From NCBI GenBank assembly GCA_030377945.1, contig JAUCGD010000067.1:1-15407 (forward strand): 15,407 nucleotides of DNA, read 5' to 3'. Origin of the DNA: Desulfobacterales bacterium HSG17. GTDB lineage: Bacteria > Desulfobacterota > Desulfobacteria > Desulfobacterales > Desulfococcaceae. This document shows, piece by piece, positions 1 through 8,756 of the stretch (position 1 is the first letter of the stretch; the number at the start of each line of letters is the position of its first letter). The notes beneath the pieces are model-generated. The model made no database searches. It saw nothing but the letters and a program-made list of their open reading frames with translations, and was not told the origin of the DNA. The position numbers and the translations under genes were made by a program.

Positions 1-1703
1 TTGGCATGTTCAACCCTGGGTATAATTCCATGAATAAGTGATTTGTAGCCTTTCTGGCTGTCAGGTTTGCCATCCAGGTTATCAAATTCCACACCTTTGA
101 GCAGGTTAACAGCCCATGCCCTGTTTTCTTCTGTGGTGCGGTAGTTGACCTTGAGCCTTTTTCCCCGGCCCCGCACATTTATATTGCATTTTCCCAGCAC
201 AACCTTATGCCGGTAAATCCTCTGATGAGCATCACCTGCAATAAAAAGATCATTTTCCCGCTCTCCAGGAATAATCTGGCGTATAAGCCTGAAAGCCTGC
301 TCACTCATGTCCTGCGCCTCGTCAACAATTACGGATTTATAGGGCAGAATATCCCCTTTACTGCGAAGAATGTCACAGGCATCTCTCATGGCATCTTCAA
401 CCTCCCTGAGATTATTTTCATTTAAAAGAACGCGGTATTCTTCAAATACAGGCCATATTGCTTTTCTTGCCTGCCTGCTTAATTTTACTCCTCTTCCGAC
501 CCTGGAAGCCTTGAGGTACCGGGTAAAAGATGTTATTGCCTGGGGCTGTATGACCCTTTCCCATTCCTCACGATAAAATGTGTCATCATGGTCCAGTTTT
601 TCAGGTGCGAGGCTTAATGCCTGTTTCCACAGGGGCTGGGCTTTATTGCTGTAATCAATATCATAGGTATAGCCGTTTCTTTTTAAAAATCCAAATACCC
701 AGCGATCCATGTTTTTAACGTCAATACGGCGCATGAGTTTGTCAGAACAGATTTTTGAAAGGTTTTCTTCAATATCAGCAGCAAGGTTACGGGTAAAGGT
801 TGTAAAAAGTATTTTTTCATGATCCCCTTTAAACCTGTTTTCAATAAGCCATTTTGCCCTGTGAATGGCAACAACTGTTTTTCCTGTTCCAGCACCGCCA
901 AGAACTCTTACCGGGCCGTTCCAGTCCCTTTCAATTAAATTCCGCTGGGAAGGATGAAGGAAAACACGCCATTTTTCAAGGGGTGCTTCCAGTATCTCCT
1001 GTAAAACCAGGTCATCTTCAACCACAAAGAAACGCTGTTTTGTCTCGGAATTTTCAAGGGCAGCTTCATAATCATCTATATCTATCTGCTGTTGTTTATC
1101 AGGTGATTTGCCAATTTCCCTGAAAACCTCGTCAATAGTGTATCCTGCTACAAGTGCGGTCAATGCTTCATTTGCTTCGCTGGGCAGCTTTGCTACAATT
1201 TTATCAAGCTGATCTTCGGTATAAACTCTGCGAACCAGGGGCAGTAGATCTTGAGGTACACCAAGTTTTAAAAGATGGCGGTCATGGATAAAATCAAACA
1301 GGCATTTTTGTTCTGTTTTTTCAGAAGATTCTTGTTTTTCATTATCTTCAATCTGTGTATCATCAAGATCATAGATCTGGATACTCCCGGTTTCAGGGTT
1401 TATATTGCATTTCTTGTTTTTAGCCCAGTCATAAGCTTTGTCATGATGGTCAACCCAGAGGAGCATATAAACATTGCCTTTGTCCGGTTTTTTTACGATT
1501 CCTCTATAAGTTTTGTCAATTCTTACAGACCGGAGGCTGGGGTCCTTGAACTGGACTATTTTTTCAAAATTGATGCTGGAGGCTGTGGGGTCATGTTTGA
1601 ATCTGGTTATAAATTCTAAAATCTTGTTTTGAATCTTTTTGGGGATAGATGCAAAAGCATTTAAAAAGTCAAAGCCGATTGCTACTTTTATATTTGCTGC
1701 CAT
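1..1703 (-). CDS. UvrD/Rep-like SF1 DNA helicase with RelE-like N-terminal domain (3' end outside window)
   Basis: I translated this directly: ATG at 1703-1701, open to the window edge (567 codons seen, C-terminus missing). A GGAGG ribosome site lies at 1714-1718 (complement), about 10 bases upstream. Residues 1-110 resemble the RelE/ParE-fold domain often fused to UvrD helicases (pieces such as LRSVRIDKTYRGIV and LLWVDHHDKAYDWA). After a linker come SF1 helicase motifs: Walker A GGAGTGKT near residue 269, motif Ia FTTFTRNLA near 301, motif II VDEAQDMS near 459, motif III FIAGDAHQRIY and motif IV-like LKVNYRTT near 520. The protein should be a cytosolic ATP-dependent 3'-5' DNA (or RNA) translocase. 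Motifs V and VI must lie beyond base 1. Its start is separated from the neighbouring giant helicase gene by a repeat nest, so it may or may not be part of the same functional module. The helicase identity is firm; the cellular role is not. Confidence 0.9.
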   Translation of the reverse strand, partial: MAANIKVAIGFDFLNAFASIPKKIQNKILEFITRFKHDPTASSINFEKIVQFKDPSLRSVRIDKTYRGIVKKPDKGNVYMLLWVDHHDKAYDWAKNKKCNINPETGSIQIYDLDDTQIEDNEKQESSEKTEQKCLFDFIHDRHLLKLGVPQDLLPLVRRVYTEDQLDKIVAKLPSEANEALTALVAGYTIDEVFREIGKSPDKQQQIDIDDYEAALENSETKQRFFVVEDDLVLQEILEAPLEKWRVFLHPSQRNLIERDWNGPVRVLGGAGTGKTVVAIHRAKWLIENRFKGDHEKILFTTFTRNLAADIEENLSKICSDKLMRRIDVKNMDRWVFGFLKRNGYTYDIDYSNKAQPLWKQALSLAPEKLDHDDTFYREEWERVIQPQAITSFTRYLKASRVGRGVKLSRQARKAIWPVFEEYRVLLNENNLREVEDAMRDACDILRSKGDILPYKSVIVDEAQDMSEQAFRLIRQIIPGERENDLFIAGDAHQRIYRHKVVLGKCNINVRGRGKRLKVNYRTTEENRAWAVNLLKGVEFDNLDGKPDSQKGYKSLIHGIIPRVEHA

Positions 1704-1729
1704 TTGTTTTAATCCTCCTTTTTTTTGTT

Positions 1730-1757
1730 AACCACGAATCACACGAATGACACGAAT
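1730..1757. repeat. CACGAAT tandem repeat, left arm
   Basis: Three CACGAAT units with a 9-10 base period begin with AACCACGAAT. The reverse complement of this stretch occurs at 1945-1972, so the two form the ends of an inverted repeat around 1758-1944. The same repeat recurs at 8391-8426 and 15082-15221. Confidence 0.85.
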
Positions 1758-1768
1758 ATATTACATCT

Positions 1769-1914
1769 TGGCAATGCTCATCGTTTTCACCCGGCAGTAA
1801 ACTGCCGGGCTATTTTCTGTCGTCCCGCTGGGACTTTAGATACTTTTTTATCAATTATTTAAGTCCCGTAGGGACGATAGAAAATAGCGCGGGAATTTAT
1901 TCCCGTGCTTGCCA
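1769..1914. repeat. Nested palindromic element between the giant helicase and UvrD genes
   Basis: Several hairpins are visible: CGGCAGTAAACTGCCG at the left, a long inverted pair (GCTATTTTCTGTCGTCCC at 1809 onward against GGGACGATAGAAAATAGC ending at 1888), and CGGGAATTTATTCCCG at the right. The long pair also contains the small palindromes TCCCGCTGGGA and TCCCGTAGGGA. No transposase is encoded. It looks like a non-autonomous (MITE- or REP-like) element, and it lies just downstream of the giant helicase stop codon, so it could act as a transcription terminator. The edges are approximate. Confidence 0.7.
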
Positions 1915-1944
1915 GACCAAATGATGACCAAGGCATACATCCTC

Positions 1945-1972
1945 ATTCGTGTTATTCGTGTTATTCGTGGTT
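1945..1972. repeat. CACGAAT tandem repeat, right (inverted) arm
   Basis: ATTCGTG occurs three times with a 9-base period and ends in GTGGTT, the reverse complement of 1730-1757. It ends four bases before the stop codon of the 2128-residue helicase. Confidence 0.85.
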
Positions 1973-1975
1973 TTA

Positions 1976-4900
1976 TCAAATACTGCTCAATTTTTCAGGG
2001 TTGTTTATAATTTCCTCTAGTGAAATTATTTTCCAGCCCAAATCTGTAAATTTGTCTTTATGCTCCATTTCTTCTTGGGTCAGGAAAGCTGTTTTTAATT
2101 GGTCCCATCCAAGTTCAGCACTTGCCAGTATTTCCCCGTGTTTGCCTTCAAGTTCAAAACCAGGTTCAGGTTCAGGCCACTTATTATTTTGCAGCAGGTC
2201 AAGAAACTCGTGATATTTTTCATCTGTCAGCTCTTTTATCTCATCCCATGCGCTGTTTTCAGGTGTTTTGTTTGAAATATCAGTATGTTTGATTTTATCA
2301 TAAGCCTTTGTCTTTATTCCCTGTGAAGTTACAAAGTATGAGTATGGCAGAAATTGATAGTAATTGTAAAGCCTTAAAAACCCGTTCCAATTTAATTGAA
2401 AATCAGGTGAATTTTTTAATTCATCATTATCATAAAAGCAGCACCCTGTTATAAGTCCCAATGGGTTTCCAGGAGCCTCCATAGCATTTTGTTCAATAAT
2501 AACATATTGGTCAAGGGATTTATCCCCTTTATGGCTTGTTTTCTTCAGACTTCCGTATAAAAAGGGTTTATTCATTTCTTGTTTTATTTTATCTGTCATT
2601 TCACCAGGAAACAGAGGCTCAATTTCATTGAACAGTTCTTCAAAACCATTGTTATTGGTAAGACTTTCAGGAGAGATGAACAGCAGGGACATTATAAACA
2701 TGAATTTCTGCCAGTTTTTTTCATCAGGATTTTCCAGAAAACGAATCAGCAGATCAAAGCTGTTGAGTTCATGAATTTTATTAAATCCGCTTAAACCGTA
2801 GCCTTCCAAAAATGTATTATAATTACCCCCAGAGGGCAGTTCTGACAATTCCATGTAGTCTGTAAAATAATTATTTTTGGATTTGAATCTGTTTTCCACG
2901 TCATTCCAGGATAATGACCAGATATGATATTTATTGGATTGAACAATAGCCATTCTCTGTGCCACGTCCTTGCCTGTGCGGTTTTTGTGCCAGGTAAATC
3001 CGTCAAGAAATAATGCCACAGGTCTGGTTTTATCATTAGAGCGTGAAGGGCTGATAAGAAAATCAGCTCTTGATTCAATGCTTATTCCATTGAGACTGCC
3101 AAGCTGAACCTGGGGTTCAATATTGTAGGCTCTGTTTCCGATTTTTAAAAAATATCCTGGTTTGCCGTTTATAATATCTTTCTGGAGTTTTAAAGGCATG
3201 TTTTCACAATGGAACAGCTTGACAGCTCCGAGAAAGCGTTGTTCAAGCTCGCTTTCAATAAAGGTGTTAAAGGAAATGTTTCTGGTATTTTCGGTTTTTA
3301 CCAGCATTTTTTTGTAACTCAAAATATCTGCAAGCAGGTCAATTGCCGTATCCCTGGATGTTTCCGGCATTGTGTAGCTGCTGCGATAGGCAAAAAGACA
3401 TCTGTAACACCCGTCCTTGTCTGAGTTTTGATTACAGGCACAGGATTTCATGGTTTCAAAGGACAGGTCAAGAACATCCATTAACTGGTTTTCAGTTCTC
3501 ATTAACTGCTTTAAATATCCGGTTCCGCCCGGAACAGTGTCATACAGCACCAGGTATTTCCGCTTTAATGAGGAATCAGGAAGCGGTTCTTCATGAATGG
3601 TTGTTTGCAGATGATCTATTTTTCCTTTAAACTTTTTCTTAAGCCCAAGCTGTATGGCAGCGATAAAAGATTGAAGCTTTTTCTCTGATTCGGAAATAAT
3701 GTTAACAGGCAGCAGAATTCTTATGGCCTCGGATTTGAACCGGCGGTAAAGATAAATGCAGTCAACCATGTTTTTGCCGGTTTCCTGTTTAGCGGTTTCC
3801 TGTTTTTGGGCTGTGCAGGTCAGGGCATGGTTTGCCTTATTGTTTTCCTGGACCTTGCCGCATATCCTGCAAACAGCAAATCCTTTTCTTGGCATTTCAA
3901 TACCTGCAATGGAAACCTTGTCCCCGATCTCGGATTTTTCACCAAAATTAATCTCGCAAAAATCAACATTGGATAAAAAATCAAAACCAAAAGGAAAATC
4001 CGCATCAACCTTATATGCATCTAAAATATAATCATCGTCAAATTCAACAAACATCTGTTTATTGTAAAAAACAGGTTTACGGTCGTCAGAATCGTCACTG
4101 ATACGGCTGTATCTGTCAGATGTTGATGCAAAGACCTGGCGCATTTTAAGCATCTGCCGCTTCTGGCCTGCATCTGCCCACATGGGGCTTCCGCAGTTTG
4201 GGCAGACCTTTTTTTCCTGTGTTCCTGCAAGCATTTCCTTGTGGGAGCAGTTATTGCAGAATCTCCAGGTTTCAATTTCTGACAGGCTCATGTCAACCTG
4301 ATCTATCTTTACTTTCCGGCCTTCAGCATAAAAAGTATTGGCAGGGGCAAGTTCGGCCAGGGCACTTGATGCAGACCGCTCATAATCATAAGACCATGAT
4401 TCATATGCACCCTGTCCCTGGTGCACTTCCTTTTTTTTTCTGTAAATCAGTGATTTAAGAATAACCCCGGCTTCAGGGAAAGCATAGTTGGGAATCAGCC
4501 CCTGATCTGTAAAAAAATTGAATGTATTATGATCGTTAATATTTCTTACCAGGGTTTGAAGTGCTGATTTTTCAATATTCATTTCCCTGAGTTCTTCATT
4601 ATGATTTTTATCCTTTGGCCCGGTTTCCTTGTTTTTTATCTTTGACCTGAGTATCTGTATTTTTTTCTTAAAAGATTCCCTTTCACGCTGACGGCTGTGA
4701 AGCCCGTTCATGATGTTCCATTTCAAAGATGCTTTTTCTTCTTTATTTGTCCGGGTATTTCCCCGGACAAATATCATTAAATGATCTTGTGAGTCTGCAC
4801 TTAATCCTGATTTTAATTCCGGGTTTAATTCCGGGTTGTCGTTTTTAAACAGATTTACAAATTTCTCAAGTAAATCTACCTGGTTTGTTTCAATAAAATA

Positions 4901-7900
4901 AATCAGGTTGTGAGGGAACTTTTTCCTGTTAACAGATTTCAGGCTGTTTAAAACCTGGCCCAGGTTTTTTGGTATGTCTGCATTTAAGTCTTTTGCTATC
5001 CATCTGTCAAAACAGAAAGCTGTGAACTGCCGTTCCAGGACAGCAGAAGCATCAAGAAAGATTCCAGGGGAATCAACATGGCCTGCCAGCATCTGTTCCG
5101 GTTCTGCAAAGAAAAAAAGATCATGGGGCCTGGCATTTGCAACTGTCAGGTTAAGGGCATTACCGTCTTTTCTTCCTGCTCTGCCGATTCTCTGTAAATA
5201 ATTTGCCTGTGCAGGTGGTACTGAGCAGAGAATTAATGATGAAAGACTGCCAATGTCAATGCCCATTTCAAGGGTGGGGGTACAGGATAAAAGGTTGGGA
5301 TGCCAGGGTTTCCGCATCTCATTATCTGCCTTGAAATCATTTTCAAGCTGTTCCCGTTCATCTCTTTTTAAAAGCCCTGTATGCTCCCTTGCAAATATGC
5401 GCTCAACATCTCCTGCTGCATACAGTTTTCCATAATAATCTTCACCAGGCTCATATGATTTATAATTGCCCTGGCAGTCAAATCTCTGGCAGGGTAAATC
5501 TTTGAAATACCCGCTTTCCTGCTCTGCAATGGAAATATTATGGCCGCAGGTCAGACAGCGAAGCTGTTTTACCTTTGATGAAATTTTCAGCGATTGGGGC
5601 AGGATACCCCATACTGAATGGGTTTTCACTGTTTTCATTTCCATAATTCCCAGGGCTGTTAGTTCCCTGAGTACAATGTCATAAAGCTCTTTTGTTATGC
5701 TCAGAATAAGAGGATGTATTCTATACAGGCATTTATCTGCCCAGCTTTCATACCATGTTAAACGCTTTGATGCACTGCTGAATAACCGGTCAAAGCGCGA
5801 CCCTTTTTTATTGCATAAAAAAGATGGGGTTCTGGAATTAGAACCAAAATTGGGCATCCATGCCATGCGGTTAATGACAAATGAATTGCCAAAGTTTTGA
5901 ATAAAGGTATCCAGTACCGGGATATATAAGGCTCCCTGATTTTTCAGGCGTACAATCAGACCCAGAATAAAGGTTGTAAGCCTGGCAGAATCAAGGTCTT
6001 TGAGTGTGCCTATTTCATTTTGAATAATGGGCAATATTCTGTCTGCTGCCTGATGCAGTTTTTCAGGATCAAGATAAGCAATAGAGGAACCGGTTTTTTC
6101 CAGGGTTCTGCCTATTCTTGACTGGAAACCGTATTCACTGATAATTTCCCAGCTGATGCGCCTGTTTATATCCTGCACCAGGGTTGATTCTTTTGGCAGG
6201 ATTCCGTGGGCTTTCAGAAAATCATAATCATTGAGCCATTCCATGTTAGGCCCGAGAAAAGTGCTTATGTACCTGTTTTTGTCAATTTTCTTTGTCCAAA
6301 AATCAATAAAGATTTCAGGGAGTTTATCAAGGCTGCTCTTGTCTCCTGAGTTCAGTACCACCTTTTGAAGTGCAGTGCGGAAATTAAAGCGGAATGTCCG
6401 TGCATTAAAAAAACCTGCTCTATGTGCTGCATCCTGAACACTGTCTGAAAAGGTAAGGAGTTTTTTATCATCATTAAAAGTAGATGAATAAAGCTGAACT
6501 ATCATAACACTGGTAAGGCTTGCAGCACGGGAACCCACAAGTGTAAGGCTGTTATGGGATTTACAATAGGGGCAGTTGTTTTCACTTATCTGAACATTCC
6601 CGGTTTTACGTTTTGTGTCAGGTATATGAACCAAAATCAAATCTTCATATCCACAGGCTGGGCATTGCTCAGTTTTTTTGTTATTTATCTCAAGGCAGTG
6701 TGAACAGAAATATGCCATTTTCTTATTCTCATCCGGCCTTTGTTTGCCCTGATCTTTTTTTTCTGGATCTTTTTTTTCTGGAAACAGGAAAACCACTTTG
6801 GAATCGCTGCTGAAAAAAGCCTGGTAAAAGTCTCTAAGCTCTCCCATTATCTTTGAGCCGGTTTTTCGCTTTAAACCTGACCAGCCCATGCTCCCGCATT
6901 CCCTGCAATGAACCAGGGGCAGATGTGTTTTAAATTGTTCTTTGTGCAGGTCTGCTGCAAACCGCAGGCAGGGATTTTTTGAAACACTGGCAACCATGCG
7001 CCGAAGTTCTCGCATCCACAATTGAATTCTTACATTTAAAAAAGGCCGGTTAATGGTCTTTTCGCCAGTGTTAAACTCTTTGATAATCTCACTGGTTTCA
7101 GCCTCGGAAACCAATGCAAGCAGGCTGTTTAGTATGTTTATTTTGTATTGAAGATTATGGGTTTTCAAGCCTGGTGTAATTTTTTCAAGCTGAAGAAAAA
7201 TATCATCAAAACTGACAATCTCTCCTTTAAGTGAAAGGATTAAAGTTTTGAAAAACCGGTGTTTTTTTAATTTTTGCCCCAGTTTTATTTTCCACCCAGG
7301 CCCATGAAAATCCCCTTTAATTTCCATGTCAAACCAGAGTTTATGCTGGGCTTTTATATATTCCTGATAATTATTGTAATTCCCAGGTTCAAGCTCTTCA
7401 GCTTTTTCCAGAGCTACGATATTTTGAAATTCAGCTTCATTATATCCAAGAAATTCCCCGGCACTTAATCGTGATTCCGATATTACAGCATCCGGGGTAA
7501 ATGTTTCCCCAAATACAGCAGAAGCATATTCCAGCAGTTCTTCCTGTTCTCCTGCTGTTCCCAGGGTGGCAGATGTGCCAATACAGCACATACTGCCCGG
7601 TTCGCTTTGCAGCCTTGCCTTTAAGCGCCTGATTAAACATGCAAGATCAGTACCCTGTGCCCCGTCAAAGGTATGAAGCTCGTCAACTGCAATAAATTTC
7701 AGGGTGTCATGGCTGTTGTTTGCCCAGAGCGGACGGTCATCAGGCCGGATTAAGAGATAGTCCAGCATTTTGTAGTTTGTAAGAAGGATGTCAGGGGGAA
7801 AATTCCGCAGGGTTTCCTTGTCTGAAATCAGTTTTTCAGACGTAATAAGAGATGAGGGTGTTTTTTCCGACTGCCCAACATAGATTCCGGCTGTAACATG

Positions 7901-8362
7901 GTCTTTGAGTCTGCTGTTGTGTATGAGCTTTGCAAGCCTTGATGCCTGGTCTGCTGCAAGGGCATTCATGGGGTAGATGATAATTGCCTTTATTCCAGGC
8001 TTGTTTCTGTGCTGAAAGCAGTAGTCAAGTATGGGATAGGTAAAACATTCTGTTTTTCCCGAACCTGTACCTGTGGCAATGATTGTTGATTGAGGGTTTG
8101 GCCCGGACAGACGGTCAAAAGCATTTTCCTGGTGAACATAGGCTGGAAACTGCATGGGAATATCAGGAAAATACCCGGTTTTGCTTTTGCCCTTGTGAAA
8201 AGGGAGCTGGATGTCAAGAAACGGGCCTTTGAAAACATTGCCCGGTTCTGTCAGGAAGTTTTTGATTATATTTGAAAAAAAAGGGGTTGTTATGGGAAAG
8301 GTGGTATAAAGGAAGTCCTTGATACCCTGCTCAACATGTTTTGCCAGTATGGACGGGATCAT
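1976..8362 (-). CDS. Giant DEAD/DEAH helicase with zinc clusters, DUF1998 (MZB) domain and nuclease-like fold
   Basis: The 2128-residue protein has a Q-like motif at residues 72-82, Walker A TGTGSGKTE at 97-105, TNYKMLD at 195-201, DELH at 227-230 and SAT at 264-266. The second RecA domain follows only near residue 1015-1075 (TLEMGIDIG, then YLQRIGRAGRKDG), so about 750 residues are inserted between the two lobes. Cysteine pairs of zinc-ribbon type occur near 489, 560-570, 597, 940-960, 1370-1390 and 1500-1515. A DUF1998 signature (CACNQ, then GCYRCL) lies near 1640-1665. Residues about 1760-1825 (SRADFLI, VALFLDGFTWHK, then IWSLSWNDV) resemble the Vsr/DUF559-like PD-(D/E)xK fold, but with F where the second acidic residue is expected. 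The family (MrfA/YprA and DISARM DrmA/DrmB relatives) comprises DNA translocases. The start follows only a weak GAAAG-type ribosome site. Acting on foreign DNA together with the methyltransferase is an inference. Confidence 0.9.
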   Translation of the reverse strand: MIPSILAKHVEQGIKDFLYTTFPITTPFFSNIIKNFLTEPGNVFKGPFLDIQLPFHKGKSKTGYFPDIPMQFPAYVHQENAFDRLSGPNPQSTIIATGTGSGKTECFTYPILDYCFQHRNKPGIKAIIIYPMNALAADQASRLAKLIHNSRLKDHVTAGIYVGQSEKTPSSLITSEKLISDKETLRNFPPDILLTNYKMLDYLLIRPDDRPLWANNSHDTLKFIAVDELHTFDGAQGTDLACLIRRLKARLQSEPGSMCCIGTSATLGTAGEQEELLEYASAVFGETFTPDAVISESRLSAGEFLGYNEAEFQNIVALEKAEELEPGNYNNYQEYIKAQHKLWFDMEIKGDFHGPGWKIKLGQKLKKHRFFKTLILSLKGEIVSFDDIFLQLEKITPGLKTHNLQYKINILNSLLALVSEAETSEIIKEFNTGEKTINRPFLNVRIQLWMRELRRMVASVSKNPCLRFAADLHKEQFKTHLPLVHCRECGSMGWSGLKRKTGSKIMGELRDFYQAFFSSDSKVVFLFPEKKDPEKKDQGKQRPDENKKMAYFCSHCLEINNKKTEQCPACGYEDLILVHIPDTKRKTGNVQISENNCPYCKSHNSLTLVGSRAASLTSVMIVQLYSSTFNDDKKLLTFSDSVQDAAHRAGFFNARTFRFNFRTALQKVVLNSGDKSSLDKLPEIFIDFWTKKIDKNRYISTFLGPNMEWLNDYDFLKAHGILPKESTLVQDINRRISWEIISEYGFQSRIGRTLEKTGSSIAYLDPEKLHQAADRILPIIQNEIGTLKDLDSARLTTFILGLIVRLKNQGALYIPVLDTFIQNFGNSFVINRMAWMPNFGSNSRTPSFLCNKKGSRFDRLFSSASKRLTWYESWADKCLYRIHPLILSITKELYDIVLRELTALGIMEMKTVKTHSVWGILPQSLKISSKVKQLRCLTCGHNISIAEQESGYFKDLPCQRFDCQGNYKSYEPGEDYYGKLYAAGDVERIFAREHTGLLKRDEREQLENDFKADNEMRKPWHPNLLSCTPTLEMGIDIGSLSSLILCSVPPAQANYLQRIGRAGRKDGNALNLTVANARPHDLFFFAEPEQMLAGHVDSPGIFLDASAVLERQFTAFCFDRWIAKDLNADIPKNLGQVLNSLKSVNRKKFPHNLIYFIETNQVDLLEKFVNLFKNDNPELNPELKSGLSADSQDHLMIFVRGNTRTNKEEKASLKWNIMNGLHSRQRERESFKKKIQILRSKIKNKETGPKDKNHNEELREMNIEKSALQTLVRNINDHNTFNFFTDQGLIPNYAFPEAGVILKSLIYRKKKEVHQGQGAYESWSYDYERSASSALAELAPANTFYAEGRKVKIDQVDMSLSEIETWRFCNNCSHKEMLAGTQEKKVCPNCGSPMWADAGQKRQMLKMRQVFASTSDRYSRISDDSDDRKPVFYNKQMFVEFDDDYILDAYKVDADFPFGFDFLSNVDFCEINFGEKSEIGDKVSIAGIEMPRKGFAVCRICGKVQENNKANHALTCTAQKQETAKQETGKNMVDCIYLYRRFKSEAIRILLPVNIISESEKKLQSFIAAIQLGLKKKFKGKIDHLQTTIHEEPLPDSSLKRKYLVLYDTVPGGTGYLKQLMRTENQLMDVLDLSFETMKSCACNQNSDKDGCYRCLFAYRSSYTMPETSRDTAIDLLADILSYKKMLVKTENTRNISFNTFIESELEQRFLGAVKLFHCENMPLKLQKDIINGKPGYFLKIGNRAYNIEPQVQLGSLNGISIESRADFLISPSRSNDKTRPVALFLDGFTWHKNRTGKDVAQRMAIVQSNKYHIWSLSWNDVENRFKSKNNYFTDYMELSELPSGGNYNTFLEGYGLSGFNKIHELNSFDLLIRFLENPDEKNWQKFMFIMSLLFISPESLTNNNGFEELFNEIEPLFPGEMTDKIKQEMNKPFLYGSLKKTSHKGDKSLDQYVIIEQNAMEAPGNPLGLITGCCFYDNDELKNSPDFQLNWNGFLRLYNYYQFLPYSYFVTSQGIKTKAYDKIKHTDISNKTPENSAWDEIKELTDEKYHEFLDLLQNNKWPEPEPGFELEGKHGEILASAELGWDQLKTAFLTQEEMEHKDKFTDLGWKIISLEEIINNPEKLSSI

Positions 8363-8390
8363 AATTTTTCACTTTCGTTATAATTTTTTT

Positions 8391-8426
8391 ACCACGAATG
8401 ACACGAATGACACGAATGACACGAAT
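8391..8426. repeat. CACGAAT tandem repeat (four units)
   Basis: Four CACGAAT units with an exact 9-base period (GACACGAAT) fill the gap between the antitoxin stop codon and the start of the giant helicase. The orientation is the same as at 1730 and at 15082. Upstream promoter elements of the helicase gene would have to lie in or across this repeat. Confidence 0.9.
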
Positions 8427-8435
8427 TTTTTAATC

Positions 8436-8660
8436 TTATTTTTCAACGCTGTTTTTTTTTATTTCATCCCATGAAACAGGCTTGACTTTACCGTTTTCCA
8501 GTTCTTTAAAGCGCTTTTTTGCCAGTTGAATCCATTTTTCATCCACATTTCCTTCTGATGTTTCTTCCAGGCTGTGAATAAGGCAATGCGCAATTCTGAC
8601 TCTTTCAGCCGGACTCATTGACAGGGCATGGTTTAATATAAATTCGAATTTTTGTGTCAT
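8436..8660 (-). CDS. Addiction-module antitoxin (Unstab_antitox / ParE-type partner), orphan
   Basis: The 74-residue protein matches the small antitoxin family PF09720: a helical N-terminus with ALSMSPAERVRIAHCLIHSLEE (residues about 12-33 in part), then DEKWIQLAKKR, ELENGKVKP and the terminal SWDEI motif. Such proteins neutralise a ParE/RelE toxin normally encoded immediately downstream. Here only 73 bases and a repeat separate it from the giant helicase, so no toxin gene is present. An AGGAGG ribosome site lies 5-6 bases before the ATG. The start region and leader are nearly identical to sequence at 10237-10271. The gene may be a stabilisation relic, or may regulate the helicase gene directly downstream. 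Its codons near the end include a run of nine A. Confidence 0.85.
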   Translation of the reverse strand: MTQKFEFILNHALSMSPAERVRIAHCLIHSLEETSEGNVDEKWIQLAKKRFKELENGKVKPVSWDEIKKNSVEK

Positions 8661-8679
8661 TTTTTCCTCCTTTTATTTT
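8661..8679 (-). promoter_or_regulatory. Shared leader with strong ribosome site (antitoxin copy)
   Basis: Read on the minus strand, this 19-base stretch contains AAAAGGAGGAAAAA directly before the antitoxin ATG. It matches 10092-10110 and 10253-10271 except at one base, and each copy is preceded by the same palindromic repeat. Confidence 0.8.
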
Positions 8680-8745
8680 GAACCATGATTAAATGATTCA
8701 CAGGATTTACTATGAATATTCATGTAAATCATTTAATCATGGTTC
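8680..8745. repeat. AACCATGATT palindrome, copy 1 (66 bp)
   Basis: This is an imperfect inverted repeat: the arms GAACCATGATTAAATGATT and AATCATTTAATCATGGTTC flank a central palindrome ATGAATATTCAT, with a CACAGGA bulge in the left arm. Three further copies lie at 9030, 10111 and 10272. It would form a stable hairpin in either strand and is immediately upstream of the antitoxin leader. Confidence 0.9.
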
Positions 8746-8756
8746 CGTTTATAACC

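Noticed and set aside
1275..1619. 114-codon plus-strand open frame with hydrophobic start
   Set aside because: Antisense to the RelE-like domain of the UvrD-type helicase; no ribosome site and no independent evidence of coding.
8391..8426. CRISPR-like short tandem array
   Set aside because: Units are 9 bases long with no spacers, and there are no cas genes.
8362..8435. Tiny ParE toxin gene between antitoxin and helicase
   Set aside because: Only 73 bases are available and they are filled with CACGAAT repeats; no frame of toxin length exists.
8680..8745. Riboswitch or regulator operator in front of the antitoxin
   Set aside because: The structure is a dispersed repeat present four times in different contexts, and matches no riboswitch class known to me.
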